A DNA stretch of 64,000 nt from Roseivirga sp. (GTDB lineage: Bacteria; Bacteroidota; Bacteroidia; Cytophagales; Cyclobacteriaceae): positions 248,001-312,000 of the forward strand of contig JAAWWF010000026.1 of the NCBI GenBank assembly GCA_021404565.1, in the 5' to 3' direction. Shown piece by piece: positions 25,463 to 33,915 of the stretch. Positions within the stretch are counted from its first letter, which is position 1, and each line of letters begins with the position of its first letter. The notes under the pieces are model-generated. The model ran no database searches. It saw only the letters and a program-made list of their open reading frames with translations, and had not been told where the DNA came from. A program made the translations under genes and the position numbers.

Positions 25463-27328
25463 TTATCGACCCATGAATACCATTAGTACTGAAATGTCTG
25501 CAGGAGATACTCCGCTGATACGCGAAGCCTGTCCAATTGTTTTTGGCTTGATCTTTTTGAACTTCTCACGAGCTTCAGAGCTCAATGCTTTTATAGAATC
25601 GAAGTCGAAATCGTTAGATATTTTGACGGCTTCCAGGCTCGAGATCTTCTCTGCCATTTTGTGCTCCTTATCTATATAGTCTTCATACTTAAGTATGATC
25701 TCAGCCTGCTCCAGAATTTCAGGGTCATATTTGCTGAGATAGTCAGCCATATCAGATTGAAAAGCGGGTAAATCCATGATGGAAACCTGAGGTCGCTTTA
25801 CCAGTTTGGCATAGGTTGTTCTATGTTGAATGGCCGAGGTACTGAGGTTTTCAAGAGCTGGATTGGCTACGGCAGGTACTACCTTTTTCTGTTTTAAATC
25901 GTTGATGAGTTTAGCCGTGTCCAGCTTTTTTTCTTCTACTGCTTTCAACCGTTGGTCGTCAGCAAGTCCTATCACATGACCCTTTTCCGTTAACCTGATA
26001 TCAGCATTGTCTTGTCTTAGAAGAATACGATACTCAGCCCTTGAGGTAAACATGCGGTATGGTTCATCGGTACCTTTGTTGATAAGATCATCTATGAGCA
26101 CACCGATATAGGCTTCCGATCTGGAGAGTGTGAACTCTTCCTTTGCGTTGATTTTGTGATGTGCATTAATGCCCGCCATAAGACCCTGGCAGGCGGCCTC
26201 TTCATAACCTGTTGTTCCATTAATCTGTCCTGCGAAATAGAGGTTTTCTACCAGGTGTGTTTCCAGTGTCGATGAGAGCTGGGTGGGTGGAAAATAGTCG
26301 TACTCTATGGCATAGCCTGGCCTGAACATCTTGGCATTTTCAAAACCTGCAATCTGTCTCATGGCCTTGATCTGCACATCCTCGGGTAAGGAAGTTGAGA
26401 AGCCGTTGACATAGATTTCTACTGTGTTCCAACCTTCAGGTTCCACGAATATCTGGTGTCTGCTACGTTCAGCAAAGCGGTTGATTTTATCCTCTATCGA
26501 TGGGCAATACCTGGGGCCTAGTCCCTGAATGCGCCCGTTGAACATGGGTGATCGATCGAAACCGGTTTCCAGAATTCCATGAACGTCCGGATTGGTATAA
26601 GTGATATAACAGCTTCTTTGCTGGCTGAGAGATCGGGTATCGGAAGAGTATGAGAATTTGCCCGGGCTTTGATCTCCGGCTTGTTCCTCCATTTTGCTAT
26701 AGTCAAGGGACCTTCCGTCTACGCGGGGAGGAGTCCCTGTTTTCATCCTTCCTGACTCAAAACCAAGTTGTACGAGCTGTTCAGTGATGCCTTTAGCAGC
26801 GCGTTCACCTGTCCTTCCTCCGCCAAACTGCTTTTCTCCGATGTGTATAATACCGTTGAGAAAGGTGCCATTAGTGAGAACTACAGCCTTGGCTCTGAAT
26901 TCAATGCCCATTCCTGTGCTGACGCCAACAACTCGATTGTTCTCTACAATAATGCCAGTAACCATCTCTTGCCAGAAATCAACATTGGGATTGGCTTCCA
27001 GAGCAAGACGCCATTCTTCGGCAAAACGCATGCGATCATTTTGTGTCCGTGGACTCCACATAGCAGGGCCTTTTGACTTATTGAGCATACGAAACTGGAT
27101 CATTGACTTGTCTGATATAATACCAGACATACCACCGAGGGCATCTATCTCACGAACGATCTGCCCTTTAGCTACTCCACCCATGGCTGGATTACAGGAC
27201 ATCTGAGCAATGGTGTTCATGTTCATGGTGATGAGCATGACTTTCGATCCCATCTTGGCGGCTGCATGAGCCGCCTCACAACCGGCATGGCCGGCTCCTA
27301 CTACTATAATATCATACTGTGAAAACAT
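25463..27328 (-). CDS. mnmG: tRNA uridine-5-carboxymethylaminomethyl(34) synthesis enzyme MnmG
   Basis: FAD-dependent tRNA modification enzyme that with MnmE installs (carboxymethyl)aminomethyl at U34. Motifs: FAD-binding IIVVGAGHAGCEAAHAA, MSCNPAMGGVAKGQIVREID, PRYCPSIEDKI and FAGQINGTTGYEEAACQGLMAG. About 621 residues from ATG 27328 (MFSQYDIIVVG), normal for the family. The frame is open to an ATG at 27358, but the extra residues MFHVEHLSSS come from reading through the parS-like palindrome, so that start is probably wrong. Frequently found near oriC in bacteria. The leader holds two parS-like sites. Confidence 0.97.
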   Translation of the reverse strand: MFSQYDIIVVGAGHAGCEAAHAAAKMGSKVMLITMNMNTIAQMSCNPAMGGVAKGQIVREIDALGGMSGIISDKSMIQFRMLNKSKGPAMWSPRTQNDRMRFAEEWRLALEANPNVDFWQEMVTGIIVENNRVVGVSTGMGIEFRAKAVVLTNGTFLNGIIHIGEKQFGGGRTGERAAKGITEQLVQLGFESGRMKTGTPPRVDGRSLDYSKMEEQAGDQSPGKFSYSSDTRSLSQQRSCYITYTNPDVHGILETGFDRSPMFNGRIQGLGPRYCPSIEDKINRFAERSRHQIFVEPEGWNTVEIYVNGFSTSLPEDVQIKAMRQIAGFENAKMFRPGYAIEYDYFPPTQLSSTLETHLVENLYFAGQINGTTGYEEAACQGLMAGINAHHKINAKEEFTLSRSEAYIGVLIDDLINKGTDEPYRMFTSRAEYRILLRQDNADIRLTEKGHVIGLADDQRLKAVEEKKLDTAKLINDLKQKKVVPAVANPALENLSTSAIQHRTTYAKLVKRPQVSIMDLPAFQSDMADYLSKYDPEILEQAEIILKYEDYIDKEHKMAEKISSLEAVKISNDFDFDSIKALSSEAREKFKKIKPKTIGQASRISGVSPADISVLMVFMGR

Positions 27329-27341
27329 GCTGCTTGATAAG

Positions 27342-27357
27342 TGTTCCACGTGGAACA
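27342..27357. promoter_or_regulatory. parS: parS-like ParB-binding site 1
   Basis: Perfect 16-bp palindrome TGTTCCACGTGGAACA, a variant of the conserved bacterial parS consensus TGTTNCACGTGAAACA. It sits just before the mnmG start in the gap to ybeY. ParB bound here would nucleate the partition complex for origin segregation; no parA/parB gene lies in the window. Confidence 0.75.
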
Positions 27358-27378
27358 TTTACCCTTTTACGAGTAAGG

Positions 27379-27394
27379 TGTTTCACGTGGAACA
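27379..27394. promoter_or_regulatory. parS: parS-like ParB-binding site 2
   Basis: TGTTTCACGTGGAACA, 21 bases after the first site, with one half identical to the standard parS half-site and the other to the site 1 half-site. Two sites this close in a 70-base gap are unlikely by chance. Confidence 0.7.
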
Positions 27395-27398
27395 GTGC

Positions 27399-27833
27399 TT
27401 AGTGGTAATTTGGGTGCAAAGATAAGCAAGCTTCTTCTTTTTCTCTCATCACCTGTTTTTGCTCATCTGTTTTATCATTCCAACCAAGTAAATGAAGAAT
27501 GCCATGAATGATTACTCGGTGGAGTTCACGACCAAAGCTGATATTCATATCTCTTGCGTTATCGCGAATTCGATCTATTGAAATGAAGATGTCGGATTCA
27601 ATATCCGATGTTCCCGGTTCCCGGTTGTCGAAAGTAATAATGTCAGTGTAGTAATCGTGATCAAGGTAGGTGCGGTTGATATCGAGAAGGTAGTCATCAG
27701 AGCAGAAGATGAAGTTGATGGCTTCAACATTTAATTCATGATCAGAAATAATACTGTCGATCCAGCTTTGGGTAAGGGAGGGTGCTTCTAATGTAAAGGT
27801 GATGTCTTCGTAAAAGAAATGGATGGACTCCAT
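27399..27833 (-). CDS. ybeY: Endoribonuclease YbeY (rRNA maturation)
   Basis: 144-residue UPF0054-family metalloprotein, involved in 16S rRNA 3'-end processing and ribosome quality control. The zinc site region reads HRVIIHGILHLLGWNDKTDEQ; the third ligand His of E. coli YbeY is replaced by the N-D context usual in Bacteroidota members. The N-terminal IDSIISDHELNVEAINFIFCSDDYLL and TDIITFDN segments fit. Its start overlaps the upstream ATP-binding gene by one base (TGATG), indicating translational coupling. The 3' end is 5 nt from parS site 2. Confidence 0.92.
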   Translation of the reverse strand: MESIHFFYEDITFTLEAPSLTQSWIDSIISDHELNVEAINFIFCSDDYLLDINRTYLDHDYYTDIITFDNREPGTSDIESDIFISIDRIRDNARDMNISFGRELHRVIIHGILHLLGWNDKTDEQKQVMREKEEACLSLHPNYH

Positions 27834-28234
27834 CAGTTAAGATAAAAGGTGAGTTCTACCTTTTGGCCATCGTTTTTAAAGCTAACCTCATCCGCCAGGT
27901 GCTTCATAAGAAAAATACCTCTGCCACCGGTTCGTTCAAGATTTTCAGGAGCCGTAGGGTCTGGTAAGTCACTGATATTGAATCCGTTACCTTCATCTTT
28001 GATGATAAACCTGATTTGTTCTTCGTCCAGAAACAGAGAAAGATCAACATTCTTTTCTTTATCAGCGCTATTACCATGGACGATGGCATTATTGACAGAT
28101 TCGATGACCGCAATCATGATGTTGCCGTAAATATCATCATCTAGATCGTACTTGTCCTTGGCGTTATCTATAAAGCTCTCGACTATTCGAATGTTCTCCA
28201 GCAAAGAAGGAATCTGTATATTAATCGTGTTCAT
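27833..28234 (-). CDS. RsbW/SpoIIAB-like ATP-binding protein (anti-sigma-factor kinase type)
   Basis: 133-residue GHKL ATPase domain alone. N-box AVIESVNNAIVHGN, G1 IKDEGNGFN and G2 RTGGRGIFLMKHLADE are all present. Such stand-alone domains are serine kinases or anti-sigma factors in partner-switching systems, but in Bacteroidota this gene is often next to ybeY with no sigma factor, so the partner is unknown. One-base overlap with ybeY, 11 nt from DUF4175 stop/start. Confidence 0.85.
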   Translation of the reverse strand: MNTINIQIPSLLENIRIVESFIDNAKDKYDLDDDIYGNIMIAVIESVNNAIVHGNSADKEKNVDLSLFLDEEQIRFIIKDEGNGFNISDLPDPTAPENLERTGGRGIFLMKHLADEVSFKNDGQKVELTFYLN

Positions 28235-28245
28235 TTACGGTTGTG

Positions 28246-31200
28246 TCAGTTCTGCTGCTTAATCTTTTTGAAGTACTTGTTAGTTTCCTTTTTGTAATAG
28301 GGGTTCAATTTAGCAGGTATTGTTTTTAAAAGTTCAATTTCTTTCTCTTTTGCTTTGAGATACTCGTTAATAGACTCTGGTACCGAGAGTTCGTAGTCGT
28401 ATGCTGTGGCCGCCTTACGCTCTTCTTCCTGTCCCCTTTCTTTTACAGCACTTTCAGCTTCAAGAAGACGAGTAAGAATCTCTTGCTGTCTTTCTACAGT
28501 TTCGTCTGTGATGTTCTTATTGATAAGGTCTTCCTCATTCTTCTCCATTTGATCTATGAGCTTATCTATCTTATCTCCGAGATTCTTGCCACCGTCCAGG
28601 CCTGTCTCCATTTCCTGAAGTGCGTTTCTTAATCTTTCCTGCTGTGCGGCAAGACGAGCGAGTTCTTCAGAAAGTGCCCGGCCGGATTTCCCACTCTTTT
28701 TGAGTTGTTGAATTTGTTGACTGAGCTGCTTTTGCAGATCGCTGAGGCCTCCGGGCATGGGTTTGTTTTTGCCCTTTCCTTTCTGTCCCATACCCATTTG
28801 CTGGGCCATTTGCTCCTGCATTTGCTGAAGTACGTCATCCAGAAGTAAAGCAAGGTTGTTGATGGACGTCATTGTAAACTGCTGTTTCCCAGTGGCTTGG
28901 TTCAATCTTTTTTCCTTGAGGGCGTCAAGAGCACCATCCATTTGGCGGTTCATCTCATTCAACTCACGCATCACGAAAGACGAGATTTGGAATACTCGTT
29001 TGGAGAGGGATACAAGACTGTCCTGAGTAATTTTTGAGTCATCCTTCAGTTTTAGCTGTCGTTGAGATAGCTCAACAAAACGAGGGTCACTCTGTCTTAT
29101 TTCCTTGAATTCATTCATTAAATCCTCCTGGTTAAAAGAGAGTGTGACCAGGTTATCGACAAGATCTTTAAGAAAGCTAAGGTCTTCCTGCTGCTGCTCC
29201 ATGCCCATGCTGTTTTGCATAGCTTGCAGGCTCTTCTGTAGCTTTTTCATTTGTTGGGTGGCCTTCTGCTGAGATTGTCCGGCTTTCTTGCGCTTTTTAT
29301 TCTCAAGCTGCTCTTGTGCATTTTGTTGCTCTTGTTTGATCTGCTCAAGCTGCTCTTGCATATCCTCGGGAAGGGCATCCGGATTTTCTCTTTTTTGATT
29401 AAGCTCGTTGAGTTTCTCGAGTTGCTCCTCCAGGTCTTCAGTATCGTTCTTCTCCTCTTCTTGTTTTTCGCTGAGTTCTTCGGTGTCGTTTTTGCGGTCT
29501 CCAGTTTCCTCGTTGAGCTTTTCCTGATCTTCTATCTGCTGCTGTAAATCCTGAATATTCTCTTCGAGCTTCATGTCGAACTGCATTTTCTTAAAGAGCT
29601 CAAGTGTGCGCTCTAATTCCTGTTCCAGGTCTTCTTCTTTGCCTTTAAGCTCTTCCATCTTATCGCGGAATTCAGACATATCTGCCTGTTCTTCAAGTAG
29701 TTGCTTCAGTTCGTCATAGAGTTTCTTGGTCTCTTCATCGAGGATGTTTTCCATCAACTCCTGAAGTTGTTCCATTTTTTTCTTGACGCTTTCATCCTGG
29801 GGCGTAAACTGCTCGCGCTTCAGGTTGTTAAGTTGGTTTTCTTTTTTGAGCTCTTCTATTTTCTCGGCAAGCTCTTCTTTTTGCTTGATGATGTCCTGCA
29901 TGAGCTTCTCATCCTGCCAATCCATTTGCTTTTTGGTCTTGAGGCGTTCATCAGCTTCAGCTATCTTTTCATTGAGCTCTTTGGCTTCCTGTAGCGTCTT
30001 GTCGATTTCGTCCTGTACTTGCTGAGAACTTTTTTCGAGGTCTTCCTCTATTTCTTTCTGGGAAGGTATTTTGAATGAGTAAGTACCGGTTTTACTGGAT
30101 TTAGAACCATTAACCCCATCATTATCAGATACTTGCAGATAATAGGACAGTTCAGAACCAGCTTTGACCCTTGCAGAATCCAGGTTAAAGACTTGATAAT
30201 AACTCTGACTACTTAGGTTTCTGTTAATCTCGAAGGGAACAATGGTGTATTCGTCTTCTGACTCATATTTGTAGTGGAAGGCAAGTCTGGCAAAGCCATA
30301 ATCGTCTGAAATGTTACCTGCCAGCACGAGGTTTTGGAAAAGTACGGTGTCTTGATATTGTTCAAGTGTAATTTCCGGATATCTGTCTTTTATCGTTTCT
30401 ATACCAAACTGTAGAGAGTCACGATTGGTGCTATACTCATTTTCCAATTGAATGGAATAAGGGGTTGAGAGCTTAAAACCTTTTTCGAAGCTAAATGAGC
30501 TTGTACCTGTTTTTTGGGCATTTACCTGCTCTCCTAGTTTGCTGAAATTCATGGTCACAGTCTCGGCACTTTCAGTGGTGAAACTCCATTTCACATTGGT
30601 GCCTTCCGGGATAGATACATTACCGGAATTTTCGATCGTTTCAGGTTCGCGATTTAAGTAACGGGGAAAATCAAGCTCCAGGTTAAAGAGGGACAGGCTG
30701 GGTCTGGATACGACTTGTATTTCATAATCAATCGAGAAAATACTTTCAGCTTCGAGCTTGAACTCCGTGTCTGACTGTAATCTGTTGAAAATATACTCAA
30801 ATGAGCCAGGGCCGACTTTTTGTGCTTTTACTTTTCTGTTGTTAGACCAAACATATAGGTTGGCGGGAGCTGAGCGTCCTTCTGTATTTATTTTGAGTGT
30901 ATAGCTTTCTCCTTTGAAAGCGAGGAGTTTCTCGTTTTGCAGGGAGATGCTAAAGGGGGCTTCGGGAATGAAGTCAGTATTATAGTTAATGATACGTGCA
31001 GAACTGTCTGTAATGAATTTTGGAATGAAGACTAGTAGCAATACAATGATGGAGGCCGGTACTATGGCGTAACGAAAATACTTTCTGTTTTTAGAATAGT
31101 CGATAGCAGAAACAAAAGGAACTTTGGAAATCTCCTGGCTTTTTTGACGGATACTTGCCATCAGAAGCTCGTTTTGCCGATCAGTGAGCTGTTCTAACTG

Positions 31201-31536
31201 TATGATATTCAGAAGTTTATCGGAAACTTCAGGAAAATGATTTCCAATTTGCACGGCAGCTTCTTCATTGGAGAGTTGACGTGAAGTATTCTTTAAAAGC
31301 AATAGGTATTTGCCAACCCAAAAGTAGAAAGCTAAGAGAGAACCAGCGAGGAAACTATAGAACAGCAGTGCTCTTCCACCGGAATCAAACCTGGCTGAAA
31401 ACTCCAGCGTGTTGGTTAGAATAAAGAAGGAAAGGACAAATGCAAGCAGCAGAATAGCCCCTTTGATTGCCTTGTTTTTATAGAACTTTTGCTTGTATGC
31501 TTTTAACTGAGATTTTAATGCTTCGTTTGATCCCAT
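28246..31536 (-). CDS. DUF4175 family membrane protein with long coiled coil
   Basis: 1096 residues. Two or three hydrophobic segments near the N-terminus (GAILLLAFVLSFFILTNT, ALLFYSFLAGSLLAFYFWVG, YAIVPASIIVLLLVFIP), then beta-rich regions up to about residue 500 and a very long Gln/Glu/Lys-rich coiled coil from roughly 500 to 900 (EKIEELKKENQLNNL, EEQLEKLNELNQKR, QQEDLSFLKDL), with a short helical tail. This layout is that of DUF4175, widespread in Bacteroidota and of unknown function. It lies between the RsbW-like gene and exodeoxyribonuclease III. Highly charged top-strand composition here explains the long antisense open frames. Confidence 0.85.
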   Translation of the reverse strand: MGSNEALKSQLKAYKQKFYKNKAIKGAILLLAFVLSFFILTNTLEFSARFDSGGRALLFYSFLAGSLLAFYFWVGKYLLLLKNTSRQLSNEEAAVQIGNHFPEVSDKLLNIIQLEQLTDRQNELLMASIRQKSQEISKVPFVSAIDYSKNRKYFRYAIVPASIIVLLLVFIPKFITDSSARIINYNTDFIPEAPFSISLQNEKLLAFKGESYTLKINTEGRSAPANLYVWSNNRKVKAQKVGPGSFEYIFNRLQSDTEFKLEAESIFSIDYEIQVVSRPSLSLFNLELDFPRYLNREPETIENSGNVSIPEGTNVKWSFTTESAETVTMNFSKLGEQVNAQKTGTSSFSFEKGFKLSTPYSIQLENEYSTNRDSLQFGIETIKDRYPEITLEQYQDTVLFQNLVLAGNISDDYGFARLAFHYKYESEDEYTIVPFEINRNLSSQSYYQVFNLDSARVKAGSELSYYLQVSDNDGVNGSKSSKTGTYSFKIPSQKEIEEDLEKSSQQVQDEIDKTLQEAKELNEKIAEADERLKTKKQMDWQDEKLMQDIIKQKEELAEKIEELKKENQLNNLKREQFTPQDESVKKKMEQLQELMENILDEETKKLYDELKQLLEEQADMSEFRDKMEELKGKEEDLEQELERTLELFKKMQFDMKLEENIQDLQQQIEDQEKLNEETGDRKNDTEELSEKQEEEKNDTEDLEEQLEKLNELNQKRENPDALPEDMQEQLEQIKQEQQNAQEQLENKKRKKAGQSQQKATQQMKKLQKSLQAMQNSMGMEQQQEDLSFLKDLVDNLVTLSFNQEDLMNEFKEIRQSDPRFVELSQRQLKLKDDSKITQDSLVSLSKRVFQISSFVMRELNEMNRQMDGALDALKEKRLNQATGKQQFTMTSINNLALLLDDVLQQMQEQMAQQMGMGQKGKGKNKPMPGGLSDLQKQLSQQIQQLKKSGKSGRALSEELARLAAQQERLRNALQEMETGLDGGKNLGDKIDKLIDQMEKNEEDLINKNITDETVERQQEILTRLLEAESAVKERGQEEERKAATAYDYELSVPESINEYLKAKEKEIELLKTIPAKLNPYYKKETNKYFKKIKQQN

Positions 31537-31625
31537 CTTACTTGTTTCTTAGCCTCAGTATTAATACGAGCAAATTGTTTATTTGATTGTAAAACAATTG
31601 ATTAACGGAGGAATATACGATATAA

Positions 31626-32393
31626 TCACTCAATTTCCAGTAGAATCGGGCAGTGGTCAGAGTGAACGGCCTCAGGTAATATACTGGCATTGACCAGGCG
31701 GGATTGCATAGGAGCAGTGGCCATATGATAATCTATGCGCCAGCCTTTGTTATTGGCTCGGGAATTGGCCCGGTAACTCCACCATGAATAATGGTGTGGT
31801 TCGGGGTTGAAGTGGCGAAAGGTATCTATGAAGCCAGAGTCGATATATTTGCTGAGCCAGGCGCGTTCTTCGGGTAGAAAGCCAGAGGACTTTTTGTTCG
31901 AAACCGGGTTGTGAATATCGATGGCCTCGTGAGCAATATTATAATCTCCGCTAATGATCAGGTTGGGATGAGTTTTTCTAAGCTCGTTGGCGTAGTCATA
32001 GAAAAAATCCAGCCAGTCGTATTTGAAATCCTGTCTTACGTCCCCACTGGTGCCACTGGGCATATAAACGCTTATAACCGAGAAGTCTTCATAGTCAGCA
32101 CGGATTACCCTGCCCTCAAAGTCATACAGCTCATTTCCACAGCCATGTTCCACGTGGAGCGGAGTTTGTTTGGTAAATATGGCTACACCGCTATAACCTT
32201 TTTTTTGGGCAGGCTCCCAATAAAGCTGGTAACCCAGCTCTTCAAAGACAGCTGGCTCTATTTGCTCTGGCAGTGCTTTTAGCTCTTGTAGGCAAAGGAC
32301 ATCCGGCTTTTCTGTCATGAGCCATTTAATAAAGTCTTTTTTCAAAGCGGCCCGAATGCCGTTCACATTATAGGAAATGATCTTTTTGGACAT
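31626..32393 (-). CDS. xth: Exodeoxyribonuclease III (AP endonuclease)
   Basis: 255-residue EEP-family nuclease for base-excision repair. KIISYNVNGIRAA (metal/phosphate contact Asn), LCLQELKA (metal Glu), VYMPSG, ISGDYNIAHEAIDIHNP (catalytic Asp/Asn) and the C-terminal HSDHCPILLEI with the catalytic His are all present. It cuts 5' of abasic sites and has 3'-5' exonuclease activity. A degenerate parS-like sequence lies inside it. It is followed 8 nt downstream on the same strand by a hypothetical gene. Confidence 0.95.
   Translation of the reverse strand: MSKKIISYNVNGIRAALKKDFIKWLMTEKPDVLCLQELKALPEQIEPAVFEELGYQLYWEPAQKKGYSGVAIFTKQTPLHVEHGCGNELYDFEGRVIRADYEDFSVISVYMPSGTSGDVRQDFKYDWLDFFYDYANELRKTHPNLIISGDYNIAHEAIDIHNPVSNKKSSGFLPEERAWLSKYIDSGFIDTFRHFNPEPHHYSWWSYRANSRANNKGWRIDYHMATAPMQSRLVNASILPEAVHSDHCPILLEIE
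32146..32161. promoter_or_regulatory. Degenerate parS-like sequence
   Basis: TGTTCCACGTGGAGCG inside the exodeoxyribonuclease III gene; it differs from parS site 1 at two positions in one arm. It may be a weak ParB site or coincidence. Confidence 0.3.
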
Positions 32394-32401
32394 ATCAAAT
32401 T

Positions 32402-32767
32402 TCAGGTTGTGGTAGCTATTCCATACTCTTTCTCAAAATATTCAAGAACATGCATTTTCAATAGTTTTTCTTGTTCTAATAAGTCAAAATGAGGAAGCTG
32501 CCTTTTTGGTTTCCAATGTGGCCAGCCGTCTTCATCAGTGCCCTCCAGCTCATAAAAGCCCGAATAGCTTAGCACTTTGCAAATGGCTATGTGCATCAGG
32601 TCTTGCTTTTCTTCCTTTGAGAAATTTCGCTGTCCCTGACCCAGCTCCTGCACACCAATCAGAAAGAGCATGCTATTCATGTCTTTGGGGCGTTTGCCAA
32701 TCATTTTTTCCACCAGACCCATGAGTCTGGCCCAGGACTGTTGGAGCTGCAGGTCTTTTTTATACAC
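32402..32767 (-). CDS. Conserved hypothetical protein
   Basis: 121 residues, no signal peptide or membrane segment. Recognisable features: a helical N-terminus (LQQSWARLMGLVEKMIG), FLIGVQELGQG, and a central GFYELEGTDEDGWPHWKP segment. Similar short proteins are seen in other Bacteroidota genomes, but no family function is known to me. It overlaps the stop of the AhpD-like gene upstream by 8 bases, so the two are co-transcribed, followed by exodeoxyribonuclease III. Confidence 0.7.
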   Translation of the reverse strand: MYKKDLQLQQSWARLMGLVEKMIGKRPKDMNSMLFLIGVQELGQGQRNFSKEEKQDLMHIAICKVLSYSGFYELEGTDEDGWPHWKPKRQLPHFDLLEQEKLLKMHVLEYFEKEYGIATTT

Positions 32768-33110
32768 TTTGTTCGCTTTGCAGTACCTCCCAATATTCCA
32801 CGGCTTTTCTCAGGTGTGGAATTACAATTGTGCCACCAATAAGGTTGGCGATTGAAAAGATCTCAAAAACCTCTGCTGTAGTCACCCCTATCTCGTGACA
32901 CTTGCCTAAATGGTAGCGGATGCAATCATCACACCTAAGCACCATAGAACTGGAAAGCCCCACAAGCTCTTTGGTTTTTACTTCCAGAGCACCCGGAGCA
33001 AAGGCGTTGGTGTCAAGGTTGAAGATACGCTTAAGGACCGTGTTGTTTTCAGAGAGTATCTTCTCGTTCATTTTGGCCCTGTAATCATTGAATTCTTCTA
33101 CGATACTCAT
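32760..33110 (-). CDS. Carboxymuconolactone decarboxylase family protein (AhpD-like)
   Basis: 116-residue all-helical CMD/AhpD-type protein. The active-site region is LRCDDCIRYHLGKCHEIGVT, with the Cys-x-x-Cys and downstream His typical of the alkylhydroperoxidase/CMD group. The likely role is a small thiol peroxidase or reductase; the exact substrate is not known. First gene of a minus-strand set running to exodeoxyribonuclease III; its promoter lies in the 38-base divergent gap with comF, where TATATTTG (minus, 33127-33134) fits the Bacteroidota -7 element. Confidence 0.85.
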   Translation of the reverse strand: MSIVEEFNDYRAKMNEKILSENNTVLKRIFNLDTNAFAPGALEVKTKELVGLSSSMVLRCDDCIRYHLGKCHEIGVTTAEVFEIFSIANLIGGTIVIPHLRKAVEYWEVLQSEQSV

Positions 33111-33148
33111 TATTTTAATCTTTAATCAAATATACAGGCAATTAACAA

Positions 33149-33850
33149 ATGGCCTCCCAACAAGATTCACTGCTTAACGATTTTGTCTCCTTATTTTTTC
33201 CGAATACTTGTGTCGGCTGTGATGAGGCACTACCCAGAGGGGTTCGCTTTGTTTGTCCATCTTGCCAACTGGAGCTACCTAAAACAGGAAACCATAAAAT
33301 AGAGGTGCCGGAGTTTGAGCAAAAGCTCAGAAACCTGATTGAGTTTAAGCATGTGCTCGTTTACATGCATTTTCATAAGCAAGGTATTGTACAAAAGCTC
33401 ATGCATGAGCTCAAATACAACCATAAACCGGAAATAGGTGAACTGCTCGGCCGCTGGTATGGTGCTGAACTTGCTGATGCAGGTTATCAGGAAGAATTTG
33501 ATTGTGTAGTGCCTGTGCCGCTCCACAAGAGCAAGCTCAGAAAACGCGGTTACAACCAAAGTGAGGGTTTTGCCAAAGGCCTGGCCGAAGCTTTATCGGC
33601 AGAGTGCTTACCGGATGCACTTATAAGAAATCGGGCTAATCAAACACAGACCAGGAAGAACCGGCTTGAAAGATGGGAGAATGTAGAGAGGCTTTTTGAA
33701 CCAAAAGAGAAGGGTGTCCTTTCGGCCAGAAAAGTATTGTTGGTAGATGATGTATTGACTACCGGATCTACACTTCTTTCATGTGGTGAGGCGGTACTCC
33801 GGGCGAAGCCCGCTTCCCTGAGCTTTGGGTTGATCGCTGCAGCCAGGTAG
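33149..33850 (+). CDS. comF: ComF family phosphoribosyltransferase-like protein
   Basis: 233 residues. N-terminal zinc finger (NTCVGCDEALPRG, FVCPSCQL) and a C-terminal type I phosphoribosyltransferase fold with the PRPP loop VLLVDDVLTTGSTL and KRGYNQSEGFAKGLAE, matching ComF/GntX. In naturally competent bacteria ComF helps bring DNA across the inner membrane; in others the role is unclear. It is divergent from the AhpD-like gene and converges with the GldJ/K-like gene across a strong terminator. Confidence 0.92.
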   Translation: MASQQDSLLNDFVSLFFPNTCVGCDEALPRGVRFVCPSCQLELPKTGNHKIEVPEFEQKLRNLIEFKHVLVYMHFHKQGIVQKLMHELKYNHKPEIGELLGRWYGAELADAGYQEEFDCVVPVPLHKSKLRKRGYNQSEGFAKGLAEALSAECLPDALIRNRANQTQTRKNRLERWENVERLFEPKEKGVLSARKVLLVDDVLTTGSTLLSCGEAVLRAKPASLSFGLIAAAR

Positions 33851-33869
33851 CGTTTGAGCAAGACATAAA

Positions 33870-33899
33870 AAAAGCCCTGACGGTTCCGCCAGGGCTTTT
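33870..33899. terminator. Bidirectional intrinsic terminator
   Basis: Stem AAAAGCCCTG (33870-33879) with CAGGGCTTTT (33890-33899), extended by CGG/CCG after one A-C mismatch, flanked by A-tract and T-tract. It lies between convergent comF and the GldJ/K-like gene and can stop transcription from both sides. Confidence 0.85.
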
Positions 33900-33915
33900 C
33901 AAATATCGTTATTCG

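Noticed and set aside
29251-29994. Several Leu/Phe-rich plus-strand frames resembling membrane proteins opposite DUF4175
   Set aside because: They are the complement of Glu/Lys/Gln codons of the coiled coil, which always give Leu/Phe-rich frames.
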